NCBI GenBank assembly: GCA_035495465.1
Contig: DATJFX010000026.1
Span: 1 to 5,502, forward strand
Length of the DNA stretch: 5,502 nt
DNA from: DATJFX01 sp035495465
Lineage (GTDB): Bacteria > Patescibacteriota > Doudnabacteria > UBA920 > O2-02-FULL-48-8
Direction: 5' to 3'
Each line of letters begins with the position of its first letter. Within the stretch, counting starts at the first letter, position 1. Both the position numbers and the translations under genes were made by a program. Below, one piece after another: positions 1-4,327 of this stretch. Below the pieces are notes generated by a model that saw only the letters and a list, made by a program, of their open reading frames with translations, had not been told where the DNA came from and made no database searches.

Positions 1-27
1 CTAAAATCTACGCCTTTTAAGGAGCGA

Positions 28-137
28 GGACAGGTTTTTTAGACGCTTTGCGTGTTTCTCCAGAAACCGCAACGCGAATAAAAATCCACTTTAAAGGAAT
101 ATAAATTGATGATTTTTATGGTCTAAAAAACCTGTCC
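28..137. repeat. 110-bp inverted-repeat element with predicted three-way-junction fold
   Basis: A perfect 17-bp inverted repeat bounds this element: GGACAGGTTTTTTAGAC at 28-44 and its exact reverse complement at 121-137. Between the arms lie two further self-complementary segments. The first is 48-58 with 63-72 (TTGCG + GTTTC pairing with GAAAC + CGCAA, one bulged T, loop TCCA), extendable at 45-46/74-75. The second is 78-86 with 111-119 (ATAAAAATC / GATTTTTAT). Together these make a closing stem with two arms, i.e. a three-way junction. The direct repeat GAGCG flanks it at 22-26 and 138-142, with one extra A on the left, which resembles a target-site duplication. It could be a MITE-like mobile element, a structured RNA or leader, or an elaborate terminator of the upstream gene. 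The pairing is directly visible; the biological role is inference. Confidence 0.7.
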
Positions 138-144
138 GAGCGCA

Positions 145-171
145 TTATCAACACTATCCACACTCTCCACA
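145..171 (+). promoter_or_regulatory. Three abutting DnaA-box-like 9-mers upstream of dnaB
   Basis: Three consecutive 9-mers abut without spacer: TTATCAACA (145-153), CTATCCACA (154-162) and CTCTCCACA (163-171). Against the consensus DnaA box TTATCCACA they have one, one and two mismatches. The array ends 3 bp before the predicted -35 hexamer of dnaB. Its position suggests DnaA binding to control dnaB expression or a local replication function, but no binding data exist and such tight 9-bp spacing is unusual for classical boxes. It may also be a simple 9-bp tandem repeat. Confidence 0.45.
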
Positions 172-174
172 GGC

Positions 175-203
175 TTGCTAAAGAATATAAACTATCCGAT
201 AAT
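175..203 (+). promoter_or_regulatory. Predicted sigma70-type promoter of dnaB
   Basis: The -35 hexamer TTGCTA (175-180) and the -10 hexamer GATAAT (198-203) are separated by exactly 17 bp. Transcription would start near 209-211, leaving a leader of only about 9 nt before the ATG at 219. This fits the lack of any Shine-Dalgarno sequence there. Assigned by eye against the sigma70 consensus. Confidence 0.5.
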
Positions 204-218
204 TAGATTCCTATTCAT

Positions 219-1637
219 ATGGCTAAAAAACCGGAAGAAAAACCAATATCCCCCGAAACAGGCAATATAAATCGGATGCCTCCGCAAAGCGTAGAAGCCG
301 AGCAATCCGTGCTTGGGGCTTTACTCCTAGATAAAGACGCAATTATTAAAATTGCTGATATTTTGTATGCTGACGATTTCTATGATGACCGCCACAGATT
401 AATCTATTTAGCTGTGCTTCATCTTTATGATGATCGGGCCACAATCGATATTTTAACTTTATCCAACAAACTCGAAGAAAACGGGACATTGGAAAAAATC
501 GGCGGATTGTCTTATCTGACGACTTTAGTAAACTCTGTCCCCTCTGCGGCTCATATCGTGCACTATGCACAAATTGTCAGACGCAAAGGTACGCTCAGGC
601 GTTTAATTTCTCGCGCTACCGAAATCGTGGAACTGGGTTTTCATGAAGAAACTGACTTAGAGACTTTACTCGACCAAGCTGAGCAAAAATTATTTTCGGT
701 ATCCCAAAAATATCTGAAACAAAACTTTGTGCCTTTGTCTGAAGTTTTGCATGAGACATTTGACCGTTTGGATGAATTGCACCGCGAAAAAGGCAAACTG
801 CGGGGTGTGGCGACTGGGTTTACGGATCTGGACAATAAACTCGGCGGTTTGCAAAAGTCGGATTTGATTATTCTCGCTGCTCGGCCGAGTATGGGCAAAA
901 CGTCCCTGGCTTTGGATTTCGTGCGGCACGTGGCCATGAGCGATAAAAAAGCTGTAGCGATTTTTTCTTTGGAAATGAGCAAAGATCAATTAGTCGACCG
1001 CTTACTGGCCGCTGAGGCAGATGTAGACTTGTGGAAAATGCGGACCGGAAAATTAAATGATTTAGGGCCGGATAATGACTTTGAGCGAATCGGCCATGCT
1101 TTGGGCAGGCTTTCCGAAGCCCAAATTTTTATCGATGACTCAGGATCTCTGAATATCATGGAACTTAGAACTAAGGCCCGCAGACTTCAATCTGAGCATG
1201 AATTGGATTTGATTGTCGTCGACTACCTCCAGCTCATGCAGGGTCGATCCACTGATAACCGAGTCCAGGAAGTTTCAGAAATTTCTCGATCTCTAAAAAT
1301 TTTAGCAAAAGAATTAAACGTACCCGTCTTAGCCCTGTCGCAGTTGTCTCGTGCTGTAGAACAGCGCGGGGGTGATAAAAAACCTCAGTTGTCAGACCTC
1401 CGAGAATCCGGATCTATTGAACAAGACGCGGACGTCGTAATGTTTATTTATCGAGATGAAATGTATGCAGGCAAAGAATCGAAAAAACCAAATATTGCGG
1501 ATATCTTAATCCGCAAACACCGCAACGGTCCGACTGGAGACGTAGAAATGTTCTTTGATGGAGAGAAAACGAGTTTCAAAAACTTAGCCAAAAATCCATC
1601 CATGGAAGAAACCATGATGAACCAAATTATGGAATAA
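219..1637 (+). CDS. dnaB: Replicative DNA helicase DnaB
   Basis: This is the hexameric replicative helicase that unwinds DNA at the fork and recruits primase. The 472 residues match the usual family length. After a polar N-terminal tail of about 20 residues comes the DnaB N-terminal domain (PPQSVEAEQSVLGALLLD, from about residue 21), a linker near 130-195, and the RecA-like ATPase domain. Visible motifs are Walker A ARPSMGKTS (222-229 region), the catalytic glutamate in FSLEMS (Glu252), Walker B DLIVVDYLQL (330-339), LSQLSRAVEQR (373-383) and the arginine-finger region IRKHRNGPTG (431-440). No intein or frameshift is present. The start at 219 has no Shine-Dalgarno site but lies about 9 nt after the predicted transcription start. 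The last codons and the TAA lie inside a long downstream hairpin. Neighbouring rplI or rpsR genes, often linked to dnaB, are not visible in the window. Function is secure. Confidence 0.97.
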   Translation: MAKKPEEKPISPETGNINRMPPQSVEAEQSVLGALLLDKDAIIKIADILYADDFYDDRHRLIYLAVLHLYDDRATIDILTLSNKLEENGTLEKIGGLSYLTTLVNSVPSAAHIVHYAQIVRRKGTLRRLISRATEIVELGFHEETDLETLLDQAEQKLFSVSQKYLKQNFVPLSEVLHETFDRLDELHREKGKLRGVATGFTDLDNKLGGLQKSDLIILAARPSMGKTSLALDFVRHVAMSDKKAVAIFSLEMSKDQLVDRLLAAEADVDLWKMRTGKLNDLGPDNDFERIGHALGRLSEAQIFIDDSGSLNIMELRTKARRLQSEHELDLIVVDYLQLMQGRSTDNRVQEVSEISRSLKILAKELNVPVLALSQLSRAVEQRGGDKKPQLSDLRESGSIEQDADVVMFIYRDEMYAGKESKKPNIADILIRKHRNGPTGDVEMFFDGEKTSFKNLAKNPSMEETMMNQIME

Positions 1638-1760
1638 ACTTTCTTGCGAAGGGGAGCGGTTCGAGGAGAATCTGCGAGGCCTTCTCAATGGCTGAGCATT
1701 AGTCCCGCCTAACGTGACGTCTCCGAAAACCGCTCCCCTGAGCCAAGGTTTATTCCATAA
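1627..1760. repeat. Long imperfect inverted repeat spanning the dnaB stop codon
   Basis: Outer arms TTATGGAATAAAC (1627-1639) and its perfect complement (1748-1760) pair over 13 bp. After an internal loop, AGGGGAGCGGTT (1650-1661) pairs with AACCGCTCCCCT (1728-1739) over 12 bp, then GGAGA (1665-1669) with TCTCC (1720-1724). The apical region holds a small hairpin, TTAG/CTAA at 1699-1702/1709-1712. The left arm contains the last dnaB codons and its TAA. It could be a 3'-UTR stabiliser, part of the termination region, or a mobile repeat that supplied the dnaB 3' end. The arms are directly visible; the role is unknown. Confidence 0.65.
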
Positions 1761-1768
1761 AAATAAAA

Positions 1769-1800
1769 AGAAGCCGGGACACTTGTCGCGGCTTTTGTTT
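1769..1800. terminator. Bidirectional intrinsic terminator between dnaB and gene B
   Basis: AAGCCG (1771-1776) pairs with CGGCTT (1789-1794), continuing after a G-G mismatch with GAC/GTC (1778-1780/1785-1787) around the loop ACTT. On the plus strand the tail is TTTTGTTT; on the minus strand the preceding A-rich stretch 1757-1770 gives a T-rich tail. It therefore fits termination of both dnaB (+) and the convergent small gene B (-). Confidence 0.75.
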
Positions 1801-1812
1801 GGAAATACCAGA

Positions 1813-2016
1813 CTACGCAGGAGCTGAGCGGCCTTCCGCGTCAGCAAGTTGGCGCGCGCGCTCAAGAGTACTTGGCGGCACTGGAGCGCCACTTTCACGG
1901 AATACGATCGTTCCATCCCGCCATTCGACTTTACAGCCGGTTACGCGTCTGACGAGTTGGAGCAATTTCTGGGCCTGACTACGCACGTCGCTTGATGCTG
2001 CTGGGGTGTCCGTCAT
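1813..2016 (-). CDS. Small protein of unknown function (gene B, 67 aa)
   Basis: I do not recognise this protein. The 67 residues run from MTDTPAASSD to AEGRSAPA, with a hydrophobic/basic core KLLQLVRRVTG at about residues 17-27, a short beta-like segment VEWRDGTIVF (30-39), and a helix-like end TLERARQLADAEG. I chose ATG 2016 because AGGAG (2022-2026) sits 5 nt upstream. The frame is open further upstream to an ATG at 2151, which has only a weak GGA in front and overlaps gene A. The bidirectional terminator lies just downstream. Third codon positions are GC-rich compared with dnaB and recR, and a good Shine-Dalgarno site is present, unlike the core genes nearby. Together these suggest a real but possibly acquired gene, co-transcribed with gene A 80 bp upstream. 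No membrane segment or catalytic motif is visible. Confidence 0.55.
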   Translation of the reverse strand: MTDTPAASSDVRSQAQKLLQLVRRVTGCKVEWRDGTIVFRESGAPVPPSTLERARQLADAEGRSAPA

Positions 2017-2096
2017 GTCGACTCCTGGGGCTGTCTGGGACAACCCAAAATCTACTTCAGCCCTCCATTTAGGCTTTCTATAATCATCCCGAGAAT

Positions 2097-2384
2097 TTAA
2101 TCTCTTGTCAACCTTCGCGGCCAGTCCGGGTCGGATTCTTCTTTTCCCCATTCCAGATCCATCTCACGCGTCCAGGGCTCGGATCGGGGTCTCGTCGCCG
2201 CTGCTTGAATCTCTTTTCTTTCTTTCCGCCTCTTGGCGCTCATGAGGCCGCCGAGCCTGCCGCGAGCGGACCGGGACATGGGTTGAAACACCACGACCGG
2301 CTTGACCTTCCGAGTCCTGCATTGCGTGCCCAGATGCCTGCTGCCACTACGGTGTGCTGCAACCTTTCGGCCTTTTCCTGCCAT
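2097..2384 (-). CDS. Small basic protein of unknown function (gene A, 95 aa)
   Basis: No family is recognised. The protein is strongly basic through its first two thirds (MAGKGRKVAAHRSGSRHLG, SRSARGRLGG, SAKRRKERKE) and more acidic near the end (EMDLEWGKEESDPDW). This composition would suit nucleic-acid or ribosome binding, but that is inference only. Start ATG 2384 is chosen because a full AAGGAGGT (2388-2395) lies 3 nt upstream; the longer frame to 2423 would begin inside the predicted -10 box. A promoter is visible upstream, overlapping that of divergent recR. Gene B follows on the same strand. An in-register G_GGA_AAA heptamer at 2148-2142 could shift ribosomes by -1 into the frame of gene B, giving a product of 190 residues. 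Base composition is richer in GC than dnaB and recR, suggesting transfer. Confidence 0.55.
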   Translation of the reverse strand: MAGKGRKVAAHRSGSRHLGTQCRTRKVKPVVVFQPMSRSARGRLGGLMSAKRRKERKEIQAAATRPRSEPWTREMDLEWGKEESDPDWPRRLTRD

Positions 2385-2387
2385 CAG

Positions 2388-2395
2388 ACCTCCTT
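2388..2395 (-). promoter_or_regulatory. Full-length Shine-Dalgarno site of gene A
   Basis: The minus strand reads AAGGAGGT, a perfect 8-nt anti-SD match, 3 nt before ATG 2384. It fixes the start of gene A and stands out because dnaB, recR and the transferase have no comparable site. Confidence 0.7.
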
Positions 2396-2418
2396 CGGTC
2401 CTGTCAAAAACCCAATTT

Positions 2419-2447
2419 ATCATACTTCCTCTTACATTTCAAGTCAG
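2419..2447 (-). promoter_or_regulatory. Predicted promoter of small genes A and B
   Basis: On the minus strand -35 CTGACT (2442-2447) and -10 TATGAT (2419-2424) are separated by 17 bp. Transcription would begin near 2412 and leave a leader of about 28 nt carrying the AAGGAGGT site. The -35 box lies inside the spacer of the opposing recR promoter. Confidence 0.45.
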
Positions 2448-2460
2448 GATTTAGTAAAAT
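2432..2460 (+). promoter_or_regulatory. Predicted promoter of recR
   Basis: -35 TTACAT (2432-2437), a 17-bp spacer and -10 TAAAAT (2455-2460). The -10 box directly abuts the first ATG (2461), so transcription would start near 2466-2468, after that ATG and 2-4 nt before the second ATG at 2470. This argues for a leaderless recR message starting at 2470. Confidence 0.45.
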
Positions 2461-3078
2461 ATGGAAGATATGTCTACTCTTCCAAAATCCATCCAAAACT
2501 TAATCAATGAGTTTTCCAAACTGCCTGGGATTGGTCCGAAGACGGCTTCCCGACTGGCTTTTTATTTGCTGAGGCAATCAAAGGTGGATACTGAAGTTTT
2601 TGCCCAAGCAATTTCCAATCTTCAAAAAAATATAATTTATTGCGATGTCTGCTACAACATGAGCGAGACTAATCCCTGCAAAATTTGCGCAGACGCGCAT
2701 CGCAATCATAATTTAATCTGTATCGTGGAAGATGCCTTAGATGTCGTGGCTATGGATCAAATTCAGAGCTTTAACGGCGTTTACCATGTCTTGGGCGGAG
2801 TGATTTCCCCACTAGATGGAGTCGGGCCGGAAAAATTAAAAATTGCCGAGTTATTTAAGAGGTTAGAAAGCCCGGACCCAAAAGAAATCATTTTAGCGAC
2901 TAATCCGTCTTTAGAAGGCGAAGCCACGGCTATGTATATTACAAAGCAATTAAAAGATAAAAATTTAACACATATAAAAATAACGCGCTTAGCGCGCGGT
3001 TTGCCTCAGGGCGCGGACTTGGAATACGCGGATGAATCCACTCTTTCTCGCGCCTTGGAAGGCCGGCAGGAATTTTAA
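2461..3078 (+). CDS. recR: Recombination mediator protein RecR
   Basis: RecR is a cytosolic protein that, with RecO and in some species RecF, loads RecA onto SSB-coated single-stranded DNA during gap repair. At 205 residues it matches family length. It shows a helix-hairpin-helix FSKLPGIGPKTASRLAF (about 18-34), a four-cysteine zinc finger CDVC-x8-CKIC (Cys61, 64, 73, 76), a Toprim domain from LICIVEDALDV (85-95, acidic Glu90) through ILATNPSLEGEATA (144-157), and the C-terminal signature TRLARGLPQGADLEYADE (175-192). There are two candidate starts. ATG 2461 has AGGA 11 nt upstream. ATG 2470 (MSTLPKSIQNL) fits the predicted transcription start and the usual short N-terminus better. The outer start is given as the limit. 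It is divergent from gene A and convergent with gene D. Function is secure. Confidence 0.96.
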   Translation: MEDMSTLPKSIQNLINEFSKLPGIGPKTASRLAFYLLRQSKVDTEVFAQAISNLQKNIIYCDVCYNMSETNPCKICADAHRNHNLICIVEDALDVVAMDQIQSFNGVYHVLGGVISPLDGVGPEKLKIAELFKRLESPDPKEIILATNPSLEGEATAMYITKQLKDKNLTHIKITRLARGLPQGADLEYADESTLSRALEGRQEF

Positions 3079-3080
3079 AT

Positions 3081-3109
3081 AAAAAAAGCTCTCGCACGAA
3101 GCGAAAGCT
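3081..3109 (-). terminator. Intrinsic terminator of genes C/D
   Basis: The stem 3087-3095 with 3101-3109 (AGCTCTCGC / GCGAAAGCT, one G-T pair) closes a 5-nt loop and is followed on the minus strand by seven T residues (3087-3081). The gene D stop codon overlaps the stem base. recR ends 2 bp before the A-run. No T tract is seen on the plus strand, so the signal mainly serves the minus strand. Confidence 0.75.
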
Positions 3110-3275
3110 AGCTGAACAGTTTGCGGGACAACCACCACAATAACAGCATGATGTTGATCGGCAAACTGCATTTGATGTAGAACCGGATCAGCCACTGGCA
3201 GGCTGGACCGTACCGGGGTATGGTACCCACCCGGTGATACGCCTTCCGAAGTTTTTTACGAAAAAATCTAACCAA
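3108..3275 (-). CDS. Small basic/hydrophobic protein of unknown function (gene D, 55 aa)
   Basis: No family is recognised. From the TTG at 3275 the protein has a basic head (RFFRKKLRKAYHR), a middle GTIPRYGPACQW, and a hydrophobic tail (LPINIMLLLWWL, then SRKLFS) that could be a membrane-associated helix. GAGAG (3282-3286), overlapping the gene C stop, lies 6 nt before the TTG and could support reinitiation. The frame is identical to that of gene C: only one TGA (3285-3287) separates them, so the two may be one 112-codon gene broken by a nonsense mutation, or read through. Codons from about residue 10 onward are GC-rich (CGG, CTG, ATC, TTC, TAC), as in gene C, which supports coding. The minus-strand terminator follows at once. 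The start codon is uncertain. Confidence 0.45.
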   Translation of the reverse strand: MVRFFRKKLRKAYHRVGTIPRYGPACQWLIRFYIKCSLPINIMLLLWWLSRKLFS

Positions 3276-3284
3276 CGAAATCTC

Positions 3285-3449
3285 TCACGCCCACCGCTTC
3301 AACTGAGCCCTCTGGCCCGGTTCTTGTTTCGACTCGCGATGCGAGGGCTGAACCAGACCGAAATAGAGAATGGCCGCGAATGGGGCCAGCATGTTGACGC
3401 AAAGCACCAAGCCGATCACGAACTTCCAGAACTGCGGGTTCTCAACCAC
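3285..3449 (-). CDS. Small single-helix membrane protein of unknown function (gene C, 54 aa)
   Basis: No family is recognised. The protein begins MVENPQFWKF and carries one clear transmembrane helix at about residues 7-33 (VIGLVLCVNM, LAPFAAILYFGLV), then a hydrophilic charged tail (SHRESKQEPGQRAQLKRWA). GTG 3449 is chosen because AGGGGGAT (3453-3460) lies immediately upstream with 5 nt between the G-run and the start; a TTG at 3473 would fall in the rplU terminator. By my count 42 of 54 third codon positions are G or C, far above recR, indicating coding and possible transfer. It lies downstream of rplU on the same strand, beyond a terminator, with no clear promoter of its own. Gene D continues in the same frame after the TGA. 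A small membrane peptide, a broken gene fragment, or a toxin-like protein are all possible. Confidence 0.55.
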   Translation of the reverse strand: MVENPQFWKFVIGLVLCVNMLAPFAAILYFGLVQPSHRESKQEPGQRAQLKRWA

Positions 3450-3472
3450 TGTATCCCCCTTTGTTAAAAACA

Positions 3473-3506
3473 AAAAGCAAGCGAAGAATCTTCCAAGCTT
3501 GCTTTT
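3473..3506. terminator. Intrinsic terminator of rplU
   Basis: AAAAGCAAGC (3473-3482) pairs with GCTTGCTTTT (3497-3506) over 10 bp, with an inner GAAG/CTTC extension (3483-3486/3490-3493). On the minus strand it is followed by a T-rich tail (3472-3461 reads mainly T), just after the rplU stop. The plus strand also has a T-rich flank, so it may work both ways. Confidence 0.75.
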
Positions 3507-3511
3507 GGTTT

Positions 3512-3823
3512 TTAGGCGATGGATTCGATTTCAACTACAGTCTCAGACTGTCTGTGGCCGGTTTTGCGGCGATATCGGGATTTGGCGCGGTATTTAAACA
3601 CAACCAATTTTTCCCCGCGTTGTTGGGCTAAAACCTTGCCTGTAACTTTCGCGCCTGCTAAAAACGGTTTGCCAACTGAAATAGCGCCGTCTTTATCTGT
3701 AAGTAAAACTTGATCAAAAGTAATAGTACTACCGGCTTCAGCTTCCAGTTTTTCAACTGTAACTTTGTCTTTTGGAGCTACCAGATACTGTTTACCCCCG
3801 GTTTGAATGACTGCTTGTTGCAT
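3512..3823 (-). CDS. rplU: Large ribosomal subunit protein bL21
   Basis: bL21 is a structural protein of the 50S subunit that binds 23S rRNA. The 103 residues are typical. The N-terminus MQQAVIQTGGKQYLVAPKD is the family hallmark (IxTGGKQYxV), and the C-terminal part FKYRAKSRYRRKTGHRQS (about residues 76-93) is the conserved basic rRNA-binding signature. ATG 3823 is chosen by family alignment; only a distant AAGG precedes it, and the frame runs upstream to a TTG inside a T-run that is not credible. A promoter overlaps the DUF192 stop. rpmA (bL27), which usually follows rplU, is not present: a terminator and gene C come next. Function is secure. Confidence 0.96.
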   Translation of the reverse strand: MQQAVIQTGGKQYLVAPKDKVTVEKLEAEAGSTITFDQVLLTDKDGAISVGKPFLAGAKVTGKVLAQQRGEKLVVFKYRAKSRYRRKTGHRQSETVVEIESIA

Positions 3824-3846
3824 AAAATTATTAATTACCTTCAGGT

Positions 3847-3875
3847 ATATTAACAAAAAAAAGCCGAATCGTCAA
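3847..3875 (-). promoter_or_regulatory. Predicted promoter of rplU
   Basis: On the minus strand -35 TTGACG (3870-3875), which contains the DUF192 TGA stop, is followed after 17 bp by -10 TAATAT (3847-3852), with a TG one base upstream of the -10 (extended -10). Transcription would start near 3840, giving a leader of about 17 nt. The spacer contains eight T residues. Confidence 0.5.
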
Positions 3876-4327
3876 TGACTGGGACTGAACTCAATCTTAT
3901 CCCCGACTTTTAAATTATGCGCCAATGACCAGCCGGCATTAACTTCCAATACCCGGTTCGCGGGCTGTTTGGGCTGATAAGTGGGCAGCTCATTGTCACT
4001 AACTCCCAATTTCACGGGAACATTTGGAGAGATGTCCACTACTTCGTTCTGATTAATCCAGATAATATCAATAGGAAATAACATTCCTTTCATCCAAAAA
4101 TTATAAACATCGGAAGCAGGTAGAATAAACCACATGCCTTGGTTATCATTCATAAACTTTCTGTTCGCTAAACCTCGGGCTTGTGATTTACTGTCTGAAG
4201 CTACGTCCACACTCAAAACTTGCCCTGCGATGGTGACTTTTCCTGCGGAATAGCTGGGAGGAGTGTGATAATAAAGCAAAGCAACCCCACTTACAGCTAA
4301 CGCAAACAGAACGAGAAATTTATTCAT
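3872..4327 (-). CDS. DUF192 family protein, secreted or membrane-anchored
   Basis: This belongs to the DUF192 family (PF02643), small extracytoplasmic proteins whose biochemical role is not settled. An N-terminal hydrophobic segment (FLVLFALAVSGVALLYY, about residues 4-20) is a signal peptide or anchor; no lipobox cysteine is present. Family motifs are QARGLANRKFM (49-59), QGMWFILP (63-70), FWMKGMLFPIDIIWI (77-91) and NRVLEVNAGW (124-133). At 151 residues the gene is complete. ATG 4327 is chosen because it overlaps the transferase stop by 8 bp (ATGAATAA) and starts directly at the signal sequence; there is no Shine-Dalgarno site, so translation is probably coupled. It is the last gene of the minus-strand transferase operon. 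The pairing with a glycan transferase hints at an envelope role, but that is inference. Confidence 0.9.
   Translation of the reverse strand: MNKFLVLFALAVSGVALLYYHTPPSYSAGKVTIAGQVLSVDVASDSKSQARGLANRKFMNDNQGMWFILPASDVYNFWMKGMLFPIDIIWINQNEVVDISPNVPVKLGVSDNELPTYQPKQPANRVLEVNAGWSLAHNLKVGDKIEFSPSH

Noticed and set aside
1..42. 3' end of an upstream plus-strand gene
   Set aside because: Two frames end here (TAA at 18-20, TAG at 40-42), but too few codons are visible to choose or to support a gene.
1705..1715. Integron attC core (GCCTAAC)
   Set aside because: No matching GTTRRRY partner at the right distance and no integrase or cassette structure; one heptamer is chance.
1651..1738. tRNA or tmRNA gene suggested by GGGGAGC/GCTCCCC ends and a GGTTCGA string
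   Set aside because: The 7-bp ends look like an acceptor stem, but GGTTCGA is at the 5' side and no T-arm, anticodon arm or CCA fits on either strand.
2017..2151. Upstream extension of gene B to ATG 2151 as an independent start
   Set aside because: Only a weak GGA precedes it and it overlaps gene A, while ATG 2016 has AGGAG at 5 nt. Kept only as part of the frameshift hypothesis.
2205..2510. Plus-strand open frame across the recR upstream region
   Set aside because: It is antisense to gene A, has no SD, low-complexity composition and overlaps the recR start in another frame.
2989..3195. Minus-strand open frame over the recR 3' end
   Set aside because: It runs antisense through recR and through the terminator; the neighbouring frame (gene D) has better codon use and stops exactly at the terminator.
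3285..3287. Alternative genetic code with UGA read as Gly (Gracilibacteria/Absconditabacteria)
   Set aside because: dnaB, recR, rplU and the transferase contain no internal TGA, and the DUF192 gene and the right-edge gene end with TGA in sensible places.
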